64,000 bases of DNA from Lysinibacillus_B sp050613145. Its GTDB lineage: Bacteria; Bacillota; Bacilli; Bacillales_A; Planococcaceae. Positions 1 through 7,918 of this stretch are shown piece by piece. A program made the translations under genes and the position numbers. The stretch's first letter is position 1. Each line of letters begins with the position of its first letter. The notes under the pieces are model-generated. The model saw nothing but the letters and a program-made list of their open reading frames with translations, was not told the origin of the DNA and made no database searches. The stretch lies in NCBI RefSeq assembly GCF_050613145.1, contig NZ_CP192507.1, positions 992,001 to 1,056,000 on the forward strand, written 5' to 3'.

Positions 1-275
1 CTGCAGAAGTGCTGGGGCGTACAAAGCAGGCTTGTGGTTTCAGATGGAATAAGACGCTTAGGTTACAATATGGACATGTGTTAGATAATGTCCGGAAGCG
101 TCCTAAACAAATGATGCGTAGCCACTTAAAACTAGCGCTAACAAATTTTGAAGAATTAACAGAAGCGTATAATACGCTTGATTTAAAATATCGTGAATTA
201 CAGGCTGAGTATGATAAAATGTTAAAATGGTTACATCAAGGGACTAGTTTTTTAAATAAAGAAGTTGGACAATAA
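1..275 (+). CDS. RsfA-family transcription regulator, C-terminal part (5' end outside the window)
   Basis: The reading frame is open from base 3, so the gene starts before the window. The visible part begins with a Myb/SANT-like motif (LGRTKQACGFRWN) that is characteristic of the RsfA/YlbO family of prespore-associated regulators. A predicted coiled coil follows (roughly ELTEAYNTLDLKYRELQAEY). The gene ends at TAA 273-275. In B. subtilis ylbO lies just upstream of the panE-bshC-mraZ region, so the position agrees with the family call. The internal GTG at base 9 falls inside the conserved motif and is not the real start. RsfA itself is a sporulation regulator in the sigmaF programme; the exact targets of this paralogue cannot be read from sequence. 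Confidence 0.8.
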   Translation, partial: AEVLGRTKQACGFRWNKTLRLQYGHVLDNVRKRPKQMMRSHLKLALTNFEELTEAYNTLDLKYRELQAEYDKMLKWLHQGTSFLNKEVGQ

Positions 276-606
276 TGAACAGCAATCACATATCTCGAAA
301 GTTAAGGAATTATCCCTTATAATGATGAGAAGGTCTGTTTTATAAGTGAGAAAAGTAGCGATTTCAACAGATGTGAGCGCTACTTTTATTTCTCGTTAAC
401 GGGCACCCACCTCCCTTTCTTGATTTTCTTAAGCCTTGAGGTGGGCGGCTTGTACCGATCCCTTCGCTTTCAGTACAGATAAACTATTTCCTGTTACTGG
501 GGGATAAAAGAACATGTGTGGTCGGAAAAATTGTACAATACTGTTATTCAACTTACTATAGTATGATATGAAGTATGAGACTAATAAGTTTAAGGTGGGG
601 TAGCAG
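276..606. other. Intergenic region between rsfA-like gene and panE, with hairpins
   Basis: About 330 bases without a convincing gene. It holds a probable terminator (351-390), then an inverted repeat CCCACCTC (406-413) / GAGGTGGG (438-445), then a shorter TGTAC/GTACA pair around 450-477. The last 130 bases before panE are AT-rich and probably carry its promoter, but I see no box pair good enough to mark. No tRNA or known riboswitch is recognisable. Confidence 0.5.
351..390 (+). terminator. Probable terminator of the rsfA-like gene
   Basis: Perfect 10-bp inverted repeat AAAAGTAGCG (351-360) and CGCTACTTTT (378-387) with a 17-nt loop. The T-run is formed by the end of the stem and is short, so efficiency is uncertain. 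It could act in both directions. Confidence 0.6.
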
Positions 607-1509
607 GTGACAGTTCAAATTATTGGAGGCGGTGCTGTTGGCTTGCTGATGGCAAGCTTCTTTTCGGAAAAAAACATACACGTCGAGATCGTCTCTCAGC
701 GTAGTGAACAATGTGAAGCATTATGTACATATGGATTAGTTCGAAAAGGGAGAGCGGGTGAGGAGGAAAGGTTTTCGGTAGGAGGCACGACGCAAATCGC
801 GGAGACTCCAGAGCTTGTTATTATTGCCACGAAATATAATGCACTTGCTCATGTTTATCCACTCCTCACACGATTGCCGACAACGGTTCCTTTGTTATTT
901 CTTCAAAATGGTTTAGCTCATTTCGAAGAAGCGTTACACTTACCGCATTTACACATCGCATTTGGTAGTGCTCAATTTGGTGCGCAACGAGAAAATGATT
1001 ATACGGTGATGCATAAAGGAATAGGTGTTTTAAAGGTAGCGTTAGCACGTGGAGCTGTTGAAAAATTTGCTTATATCGATGAGCTACAAGGGGAGTTATT
1101 ACCTATTCAACATGAAATGGATGCGGAAAAAATGTTATTAGAAAAAGCGCTCCTAAATTGCTTTATTAATCCGTTAACCGCTATATTAAAAGTGAAAAAT
1201 GGGGAATTAATCACAAATGCTCATGCCTATTCATTGCTTGAAACATTATACGAGGAATTGATGACGGCATTTCCGAGCGTTCGGTCGCAATTTCCGTTTG
1301 ATTGTGTAAAAGTTCTGTGTGAAAAAACAGCTACGAATACTTCTTCTATGCTAGCTGATAGACTAGCGGGCCGCAAAACAGAGGTCGATACGATTGTAGG
1401 GGCGATTTTAGCGAAAGCAGCACGAAATCAACAGCAGATTCCAACGTTATATACGTTGTATGAAATGATCAAGGCGTTAGAACAGGTGGAGAGTGGTGAT
1501 AAAATGTGA
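607..1509 (+). CDS. panE: 2-dehydropantoate 2-reductase
   Basis: Ketopantoate reductase, which reduces 2-dehydropantoate to pantoate with NADPH in the pantothenate/CoA pathway (cytoplasm). The 300-residue protein has a Rossmann motif GGGAVG at residues 7-12. The family signature KALLNCFINPLTA begins at the probable catalytic Lys180 and contains the substrate-binding Asn residues. Translation starts at GTG 607, preceded by AAGGTGGGG. The stop codon overlaps the start of the next gene (GTGA, 1506-1509), so the two are translationally coupled. B. subtilis has a panE paralogue (ylbQ) in the same place. Confidence 0.9.
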   Translation: MTVQIIGGGAVGLLMASFFSEKNIHVEIVSQRSEQCEALCTYGLVRKGRAGEEERFSVGGTTQIAETPELVIIATKYNALAHVYPLLTRLPTTVPLLFLQNGLAHFEEALHLPHLHIAFGSAQFGAQRENDYTVMHKGIGVLKVALARGAVEKFAYIDELQGELLPIQHEMDAEKMLLEKALLNCFINPLTAILKVKNGELITNAHAYSLLETLYEELMTAFPSVRSQFPFDCVKVLCEKTATNTSSMLADRLAGRKTEVDTIVGAILAKAARNQQQIPTLYTLYEMIKALEQVESGDKM

Positions 1510-1901
1510 AAACATTTATTGAAGCGGTAGGTGGCGTTATTCTCATTTGCCCGCTTGTAGCATTAATACTAACATTTATCATTTGTAGGAAGATGCGTAT
1601 AAAAAAAGTACATGCGGTCGGATTTGCTGCGGATGTCACAACATTTATTTTGTTTTTCTCTGTTCCGCTCGCTTTTTATAGCATTTGGGAGAAATCTTTG
1701 TTTTTGTCGATCGTTATTGTTGCATTACTTATTGCGATTAGCTTTACATATGTCGATTGGCGAACGAAAAAGGAAATTGACGTGCCGATTTTATTGAAAA
1801 AGATATGGCGTGTTTATTTTATACTATTGAGTGCGATGTATTTAGGGGCTTGGGTCATTGGTCTCTCAGTAAATATTATGGAATATCTAGCGGCACCATA
1901 A
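1506..1901 (+). CDS. Small integral membrane protein, DUF3397-like
   Basis: A 131-residue, very hydrophobic protein with four predicted membrane segments (about residues 5-27, 40-60, 65-85 and 103-125) joined by short, basic loops. Length, topology and position between panE and bshC fit the uncharacterised DUF3397 family of Bacillales. The start is GTG 1506, overlapping the panE stop codon by 4 bases, which implies co-translation. No catalytic motif is visible and the function is unknown. Confidence 0.7.
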   Translation: MKTFIEAVGGVILICPLVALILTFIICRKMRIKKVHAVGFAADVTTFILFFSVPLAFYSIWEKSLFLSIVIVALLIAISFTYVDWRTKKEIDVPILLKKIWRVYFILLSAMYLGAWVIGLSVNIMEYLAAP

Positions 1902-2041
1902 GGCAAAAATGTTTTCGCGAGCAGGTAAAACATATACAATAATACATATATATAAAGTAAAAATATACTAGCATAGTAAACTGAACCGTTAGACGATGCA
2001 AACCATGCATAGTTGAGTTAGAAAGTAGAGGCGTTTATTTC

Positions 2042-3658
2042 ATGAAGCTGGAGCAAATTTCATTACCAGTGAACAATGAAGTGTTAGCGGATTATTGGAA
2101 TCAGGAAGCTAATATCCATTCATTTTTTGCGTATCCATTTGAAAAAGATTCGTTTGCAAAACGTGTAAATACGATACATAAACAGTCCTATAAACGAGAG
2201 GCTTTAGTACAAGTGATTCGTTCTTATATGGAGCGCTTTGGTGTATCAAAACAAGCAGAAAAACATTTGCAGGAGCTGGAAGAAGGGGCATTTGCCGTTG
2301 TTGGTGGGCAACAAGCAGGTGTATTCACAGGGCCTTTATACTCAGTTTATAAAGCGATAACGGTTATTTTGTTGGCAAATGAACAACGGCAAGCATTGAA
2401 TCTACCAGTTGTACCGGTTTTTTGGATTGCTGGAGAAGACCATGATTTAGAAGAGATTAATCATACATTTACCGCTGTAGAGGGAGCGCTTAAAAAGCGT
2501 GGATACAGTAAACGTTCAAATAAAAAAACGATGGCATCAACAACGATAATCGATCATGAGGCGATGGAGCAGTTGATTAAAACTGTTTTTGAAGATTATG
2601 GTGAAACAGCATATACAGAGGCGTTACTTCATGAAGTATTGGAAGCGAGTCGTTATAGCCAAACATTTACAGATTTCTTTGCGACATTAATGAATCGTTT
2701 ATTTGCGGAATACGGGCTATTAATGATTGATGCAGCGTATGAGCCATTGCGTGAATTAGAAAGTGATTATTTTGAGCGCTTAATTGAACATAATGAAGAA
2801 ATTGCGCAAGTTGTAGTGGCGCAAGAGCAAGTGCTACAAGCAGCGGGCTATGGGAAGCCAATTGAGGCAACTAGTCAAAATGCCAATTTATTTTATGTAA
2901 AAGACGGTGAGCGCTTTTTACTAGAAAGAAAAGATGGGTATTTTGTCAATGCTTTAGCACAGCTAAAATTGACAAAAGAAGAGCTGTTACACATAGCAAA
3001 ACATACGCCAGAAAAATTAAGTAACAATGTGGTCACAAGACCGTTAATGCAAGAAATGGTATTACCTGTTTTGGCATTTGTTGGAGGTCCAGGTGAACTA
3101 GCATATTGGGCAACTTTAGGACGAGCATTTAGCACATTAAATCTTGAAATGCCTATTTTTGCACCGCGCTTGAACATTTCGGTTGTGACACGTAAAGTTC
3201 AACCGTTACTCGAGTTACATCAATTAACGTTTGAAGATGTTGTAGCGGGGAAAGCGACTAAAGCGAAAGAGCAATTTATTGCCAGTGTGCAAGATGAGCA
3301 AGTCATTGCGCAAGTGGAAGACATGCAAGAGGCACTGCTTGAGCAATATAAGTTAGTATACACTCAGTTAGCTAATAATGATTTACAACTTGATCAAACG
3401 ATTGAAAAGAATAAAGCGTATCATATTAAACAATTTGCTTATTTGAAAAATAAAATCTCAGAGCAAACGCTGCAGAAGCATAGTGTAGCGATTCGTCAAT
3501 TTAATATAATGAATGCTGAAATTTTTCCGAATGATAGCTGGCAAGAACGAATATTTAATCCTTATCAGTTAATGAATCAGTATGGACCGACATTTGTAGA
3601 AGATTTAATGGAATTACCACTCAATATATGTCCTGAACATTATGTAGTAATATGTTAA
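2042..3658 (+). CDS. bshC: Bacillithiol biosynthesis cysteine-adding enzyme BshC
   Basis: Putative last enzyme of bacillithiol synthesis, adding cysteine to glucosaminyl-malate in the cytoplasm. The 538-residue length matches B. subtilis BshC (YllA, about 539). Family-typical stretches include VVGGQQAGVFTGPLYSVYKA near the N terminus, IAGEDHDLEEI around residues 129-139, and FVGGPGELAYWATLG in the middle, followed by a coiled-coil stretch and a conserved C terminus (NDSWQERIFNPYQLMNQYG). ATG 2042 follows a purine-rich GTAGAGG. The gene sits immediately before the dcw cluster, as in B. subtilis, and is separated from it by a terminator. Confidence 0.92.
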   Translation: MKLEQISLPVNNEVLADYWNQEANIHSFFAYPFEKDSFAKRVNTIHKQSYKREALVQVIRSYMERFGVSKQAEKHLQELEEGAFAVVGGQQAGVFTGPLYSVYKAITVILLANEQRQALNLPVVPVFWIAGEDHDLEEINHTFTAVEGALKKRGYSKRSNKKTMASTTIIDHEAMEQLIKTVFEDYGETAYTEALLHEVLEASRYSQTFTDFFATLMNRLFAEYGLLMIDAAYEPLRELESDYFERLIEHNEEIAQVVVAQEQVLQAAGYGKPIEATSQNANLFYVKDGERFLLERKDGYFVNALAQLKLTKEELLHIAKHTPEKLSNNVVTRPLMQEMVLPVLAFVGGPGELAYWATLGRAFSTLNLEMPIFAPRLNISVVTRKVQPLLELHQLTFEDVVAGKATKAKEQFIASVQDEQVIAQVEDMQEALLEQYKLVYTQLANNDLQLDQTIEKNKAYHIKQFAYLKNKISEQTLQKHSVAIRQFNIMNAEIFPNDSWQERIFNPYQLMNQYGPTFVEDLMELPLNICPEHYVVIC

Positions 3659-3663
3659 TAAAA

Positions 3664-3698
3664 AACAGTTATCTCGAAAGTGAGGTAACTTTTTTTTA
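3664..3698 (+). terminator. Rho-independent terminator after bshC
   Basis: Inverted repeat AGTTATCTC / GAGGTAACT (3668-3690, one G-T pair) with a small GAAA-type loop, followed by eight T residues. Confidence 0.85.
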
Positions 3699-3736
3699 TG
3701 ACCATTTTAGTATTTTGGGTAAATGGAAATAAGGTC

Positions 3737-3781
3737 TAAATTCCCGAATCCCTGTAATGGCGAGGGAAAGGCGGGAATTTA
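3737..3781 (+). other. Perfect inverted repeat immediately upstream of the MraZ boxes
   Basis: TAAATTCCCG (3737-3746) is exactly repeated in inverse as CGGGAATTTA (3772-3781). A second inner pair, TCCCT (3749-3753) / AGGGA (3763-3767), extends the structure. No T-run follows, so it is not a typical terminator. It abuts the GTGG repeats of the mraZ control region and could be an operator or a transcript hairpin. Confidence 0.6.
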
Positions 3782-3805
3782 GTGGTAGAAAGTGGGGGGA
3801 TGTGG
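3782..3805 (+). promoter_or_regulatory. Probable MraZ-binding box array (three GTGG repeats)
   Basis: GTGG occurs at 3782, 3792 and 3802, an exact 10-bp spacing. MraZ proteins of several bacteria bind three or four short direct repeats, of TGGG or GTG type with one-turn spacing, upstream of their own gene. The array lies 32 bases before the mraZ ATG. Autoregulation of the dcw operon is inferred from the pattern. Confidence 0.65.
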
Positions 3806-3836
3806 TACATTATTAACTAAAGTAGGGGTGAGTAGT

Positions 3837-4268
3837 ATGTTCATGGGAGAATATCAACATTCGGTTGATATGAAAGGACGTTTAATTGTTCCCGCGAAAT
3901 TTCGTGAGCTGTTAGTTGACACTTTTGTCATTACGCGCGGACTTGATAACTGTCTTTTTGGCTACCCTATGGATGAATGGCGAAAACTCGAAGAAAAATT
4001 AAAAGGACTTCCGATGACAAAAAAAGATACACGTGCATTTACACGTTTCTTCTTTTCAGGAGCAACTGAAGTAGAAATAGATAAGCAAGGTCGTATTAAT
4101 ATCCCAACAACACTCCTTACACATGCAAACATTACAAAGGAATGCGTCATTATTGGGGTGGCGACGCGTATTGAAATTTGGGCTAAAGAGGCTTGGGAAC
4201 AATACTTTAAGCAATCTGAGGAATCCTTTAATGAAATTGCAGAAAATATGGTAGGCTTGGATTTTTAA
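3837..4268 (+). CDS. mraZ: Transcriptional regulator MraZ
   Basis: DNA-binding regulator of the dcw cluster, with two AbrB-like SpoVT/MraZ domains that form a ring. From ATG 3837 the protein is 143 residues, the same as B. subtilis MraZ, and begins MFMGEYQHSVDMKGRLIVP. Each half carries the DxKGR signature: DMKGR near residue 11 and DKQGR near 85. The in-frame GTG 45 bases upstream would add a tail absent from the family, while AGGGGTG lies about 8 bases before ATG 3837. It is the first gene of the dcw operon; rsmH follows after 24 bases. Confidence 0.95.
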   Translation: MFMGEYQHSVDMKGRLIVPAKFRELLVDTFVITRGLDNCLFGYPMDEWRKLEEKLKGLPMTKKDTRAFTRFFFSGATEVEIDKQGRINIPTTLLTHANITKECVIIGVATRIEIWAKEAWEQYFKQSEESFNEIAENMVGLDF

Positions 4269-4292
4269 TGAAGCCCAAAGGAGTAAGTTTTT

Positions 4293-5243
4293 ATGTTCGA
4301 TCATACAACCGTGTTATTAAAGGAAACTGTTGATGGGTTGGACATCAATCCCGATGGTATCTATGTTGATTGTACACTAGGTGGTGCAGGTCATAGTGAG
4401 TATTTAGTAAAACAGTTATCGCCACAAGGTCGCCTCATTTGTTTTGATCAAGATACGACGGCGATTGAAAATGCACAAATTCGCTTAGCCGATTATTTGG
4501 ATCGTGTAATTTTTGTACATTCAAATTTCCGATATTTGAAAGATGAATTGTACAAGCTGAATATTCATAAAGTAGATGGCATTTTATATGATCTTGGTGT
4601 ATCATCACCGCAACTTGACACACCAGAACGAGGATTTAGTTATCATCATGATGCGCCACTTGATATGCGTATGGATCAAACTGCGGAGTTAACGGCAGCT
4701 CATGTTGTGAATGAATGGTCATATGAGGATTTGGTTCGTATCTTTTTCCGTTATGGCGAGGAGAAGTTTTCCAAGCAAGTAGCGCGTAAAATCGAAGAGG
4801 CAAGAAAGAAAGCGCCAATCGAAACGACAGGGCAATTAGTGGAGCTCATAAAAGAAGGCATTCCAGCAGCAGCCCGGAGAAAAGGCGGGCATCCTGCAAA
4901 GCGTATTTTCCAAGCGATTCGTATTGCGGTAAATGATGAGTTAGGTGTAGCGGAAGAGTCGCTAATCGACGCAATTGAGTTATTAAAAGTGGGCGGACGC
5001 ATAAGTGTCATTACATTCCACTCTTTAGAAGATCGCTTATGCAAAACGATATTTAAGGAAGCGTCTTCATTACCGGAGCTTCCACCAGGTTTACCGATTA
5101 TTCCGGATCATATGAAACCAACATTGAAATTAATAACACGAAAGCCGATTTTACCATCAGAAGAGGAGTTAATAGCAAATAATCGTTCACGCTCAGCGAA
5201 GTTAAGAATTGCTGAAAAAATAAACGATAAAGGACGTGACTAA
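4293..5243 (+). CDS. rsmH: 16S rRNA (cytosine1402-N4)-methyltransferase
   Basis: SAM-dependent methyltransferase (MraW) acting on C1402 of 16S rRNA in the ribosomal P site. The 316-residue protein shows the SAM motif DCTLGGAGHSEYL near residue 27, the motif GILYDLGVSSPQLD, and the C-terminal VITFHSLEDR typical of the family. AAAGGAG lies 9 bases before ATG 4293. The stop codon TAA is directly followed by the ftsL ATG. Position after mraZ is universal in dcw clusters. Confidence 0.96.
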   Translation: MFDHTTVLLKETVDGLDINPDGIYVDCTLGGAGHSEYLVKQLSPQGRLICFDQDTTAIENAQIRLADYLDRVIFVHSNFRYLKDELYKLNIHKVDGILYDLGVSSPQLDTPERGFSYHHDAPLDMRMDQTAELTAAHVVNEWSYEDLVRIFFRYGEEKFSKQVARKIEEARKKAPIETTGQLVELIKEGIPAAARRKGGHPAKRIFQAIRIAVNDELGVAEESLIDAIELLKVGGRISVITFHSLEDRLCKTIFKEASSLPELPPGLPIIPDHMKPTLKLITRKPILPSEEELIANNRSRSAKLRIAEKINDKGRD

Positions 5244-5624
5244 ATGGCAGTTCGAGTTAGACAACAAACTTATATTCAACAACCGTCAATGCCGGAACAG
5301 CCACAGCAGCAACCGTCGCCTCAAAAGCAGAAAAAAGCTGATAAACCGTCATTGATTACAGGGAAAGAAAAAGTGCTATACATAACTTTTGTTATTGTGG
5401 TGGCATTGTTCGCCGTATCTATTTTGCATAAGCAAGGACAAATTCAAACGACGACGATGGAAATACAAAAGCTTGAATCAGAAATTCAAGAAGTCACAAA
5501 GCAAAATGTAGAGTTAAAAGTACAAGTAAGTGAACAATCAACTCATGAACGCATTTGGGAAAAAGCGAAAGAGCTAGGCTTAACATTGAATGGGAAAAAT
5601 GTAAAGGTTGTGTCAGGGGAATGA
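5244..5624 (+). CDS. ftsL: Cell division protein FtsL
   Basis: A 126-residue bitopic septal protein: a Gln/Pro/Lys-rich cytoplasmic tail (1-45), one membrane helix (about 46-66) and an extracytoplasmic coiled coil (about 70-110). FtsL bridges DivIB, DivIC and PBP2B in the divisome. Sequence conservation is low in this family, so the call rests on size, topology and position between rsmH and pbpB. ATG 5244 directly abuts the rsmH stop codon, and its own stop overlaps the pbpB start (ATGA), giving coupled translation. Confidence 0.85.
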   Translation: MAVRVRQQTYIQQPSMPEQPQQQPSPQKQKKADKPSLITGKEKVLYITFVIVVALFAVSILHKQGQIQTTTMEIQKLESEIQEVTKQNVELKVQVSEQSTHERIWEKAKELGLTLNGKNVKVVSGE

Positions 5625-7828
5625 AAAAGCTCAAATTTCGCTTTCAATTAGGAGCCTTTCTAATGTTTTGTATATATGGAGGGCTCTTTTTCCTATTGTT
5701 TTGCCGATTCTTTTATATTCAAACAACGGGCGAAGTACTGGGGCATAATTTACAAGCCGAGGCGGCAAATAAATATGCACGTGAAACCGTATTAACGGCA
5801 GAACGCGGACGGATTTTAGATCGCAATGACAATGTCATTGCGGAAGATACGCTTAGTTATCGTTTAATTGCTGTGGTGCGTGAATCTGCTACAACGAATC
5901 CAGAAGAACCACGCCATGTGGTAGATCCCCGTGAAGCAGCACGGATTTTGGCTCAATATATTAGCTGGGATGAAGAGAAAATATATGCACAATTAACGAA
6001 AGATGGCGATCCACCACCGTATCAAGTTGAATTTGGTTCGGCTGGGCGAAACATTAGCCATGACGTAAAAGAGGCGATTGAAGAGCATGATTTGCCGGGC
6101 ATTATTTTTGTGAGTGAAAAAAAACGGTATTATCCCAATGGTTCCTTTGCGGCCCATTTAATTGGTTATGCGGTAAAAGAAGAACAAAAAGATGGTACTT
6201 TTAAAACGGTCGGTCGAATGGGTCTTGAGAAAACGTATAACGAAGAATTGACTGGTGAAGACGGTAAAATCGTGTATGATAGTGATATTTTTGGTTATTT
6301 GTTAGCCAATAGTGAAAAGACAATCCAACCAGCAAAAGATGGTAATGATGTTTATTTAACGCTTGATAAGACAATTCAAAATTTTGTAGAAGACGCGATG
6401 AATCGTGCAGATGAACAATATAATCCTGAATCGATGGTAGCAGTAGTAGCTAATCCAAAGACAGGTGAAATACTAGCAATGTCAGAGCGGCCAACATTTA
6501 ATCCAGATACACGTATAGGGATTGACACAAACTGGCTGAATGATGTGGTAGAAGAAGTATTAGAGCCTGGGTCAACGATGAAAATATTTACGCTAGCAGC
6601 AGCCGTGGATTCCGGTAATTGGCATCCAAATGCAAAATTTCAATCTGGTTCGTATACACTTTATGACCGCACAATTCGTGACCATAATAGTGTAGGATGG
6701 GGAACGATAACGTATTTAGAAGGCTTTCAACGCTCTTCTAATACAGCGATGGCACATATGTTGAAAATTATGGGTAGTGAGACGTATTTAGAATATGTAA
6801 ATCGCTTTGGATTTGGGCAGAAGACAGGCATTAACTTGCCAAACGAAGCGACAGGTACCATTTTAACGAAAAACCCGATTGACCGCGTGACAACAACATA
6901 CGGGCAAGGTTCAACCGTAACACCGATTCAATTAATGCAAGCGATGACAGCAATCGCGAATGACGGAAAAATGATGCAACCGTATGTTGTGGATAAAATT
7001 GTTGATTCGAATACAGGTGAAGTCACATATAATCAAGAACCTGTAGTAAAAGGTGAACCGATTTCTGCAGAGACAGCACAGCAAGTTCGGGAGATTTTAG
7101 CCTCAACCGTTACGTCAGAAAATGGGACAGCAAAGCGATATGCCATTGAAGGATATGAGGTAGCAGGAAAGACGGGAACGGCCCAAATCCCAAAAGAACG
7201 AGGTGCAGGATACTACTGGGGGAACCATCAATATATTTACTCATTTTTAGGTATGGTACCGGCTAATGATCCACAACTCATTATGTATGTAGCAGTGAAA
7301 CGTCCGCAGATGAGTAACTCTATATCGGGAGCGGAGCCTGTTTCGCAAGTATTTAACTCTGTGATGGAAAATAGCTTAAAATATTTAAATATTAACCCTG
7401 ATAATACAGTCGAAGCACAAATGGTAGCAGTGCCAAACGCGATAGAGCAAAATGCAGAGGCAGTTCAACTACAGTTAAGTAATGACGGTTTAATGCCGAT
7501 TATTATTGGTGAAGGTGGGACGGTTATTGACCAATACCCAAAGGCAGACACACCTTTGTTAAAAGGGGGCATTGTCTTTTTAAAAACAGAAGGTGCGGTC
7601 ACATTACCATCCTTTACAGGTTGGTCACTAAGAAATGTACTCGTCTATAAAACGATGTCGGATGTACCAATCGAAATCGTTGGTGAAGGCTATGTCTATA
7701 ATCAAAGTGCTTCTGCTAATACGATTATCGTAGATTCTTCGCCGATTGTCGTAAAACTACGAACACCGGAAGAAAGTTATACGATTCAAGAATTACACGA
7801 AGAGGAAAATCCGTTACCACAAGATTAG
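5621..7828 (+). CDS. pbpB: Septal penicillin-binding protein 2B (class B transpeptidase)
   Basis: Class B PBP that cross-links septal peptidoglycan outside the membrane. From ATG 5621 (735 residues) it has a membrane anchor (about 12-35), a PBP dimerisation domain, and a transpeptidase domain with the catalytic motifs STMK (Ser318), SSN (372-374) and KTGT (517-520). Two C-terminal PASTA repeats follow (from about residue 600). The upstream in-frame start would add residues encoded inside ftsL; ATG 5621 overlaps the ftsL stop by ATGA and gives the expected membrane-anchored N terminus. Confidence 0.93.
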   Translation: MKKLKFRFQLGAFLMFCIYGGLFFLLFCRFFYIQTTGEVLGHNLQAEAANKYARETVLTAERGRILDRNDNVIAEDTLSYRLIAVVRESATTNPEEPRHVVDPREAARILAQYISWDEEKIYAQLTKDGDPPPYQVEFGSAGRNISHDVKEAIEEHDLPGIIFVSEKKRYYPNGSFAAHLIGYAVKEEQKDGTFKTVGRMGLEKTYNEELTGEDGKIVYDSDIFGYLLANSEKTIQPAKDGNDVYLTLDKTIQNFVEDAMNRADEQYNPESMVAVVANPKTGEILAMSERPTFNPDTRIGIDTNWLNDVVEEVLEPGSTMKIFTLAAAVDSGNWHPNAKFQSGSYTLYDRTIRDHNSVGWGTITYLEGFQRSSNTAMAHMLKIMGSETYLEYVNRFGFGQKTGINLPNEATGTILTKNPIDRVTTTYGQGSTVTPIQLMQAMTAIANDGKMMQPYVVDKIVDSNTGEVTYNQEPVVKGEPISAETAQQVREILASTVTSENGTAKRYAIEGYEVAGKTGTAQIPKERGAGYYWGNHQYIYSFLGMVPANDPQLIMYVAVKRPQMSNSISGAEPVSQVFNSVMENSLKYLNINPDNTVEAQMVAVPNAIEQNAEAVQLQLSNDGLMPIIIGEGGTVIDQYPKADTPLLKGGIVFLKTEGAVTLPSFTGWSLRNVLVYKTMSDVPIEIVGEGYVYNQSASANTIIVDSSPIVVKLRTPEESYTIQELHEEENPLPQD

Positions 7829-7866
7829 TACTACGTTGAAGTGATTAATGATCGTATAGTTTGAAT

Positions 7867-7912
7867 ACACGCTTCGTTTATAACATAGGTTGTTATTAAA
7901 AACGGAGCGTGT
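7867..7912 (+). promoter_or_regulatory. Hairpin covering the spoVD ribosome binding site
   Basis: ACACGCTTCGTTT (7867-7879) pairs with AAACGGAGCGTGT (7900-7912) over 13 bases with one G-U pair and a 20-nt loop. The 3' arm contains GGAG (7904-7907), the only good Shine-Dalgarno sequence before the spoVD ATG at 7919. If it folds in the mRNA it would limit spoVD translation. No T-run follows, so it is not a standard terminator. Confidence 0.6.
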
Positions 7913-7918
7913 TGTGGA

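Noticed and set aside
1902..2041. TATACT and AT-rich words before bshC as a promoter
   Set aside because: No acceptable -35 element at the right distance; coupling to the upstream gene is equally likely.
3792..3836. Longer mraZ start 45 bases upstream
   Set aside because: The added residues are not part of the family and would overlap the MraZ boxes; ATG 3837 gives the exact family length.
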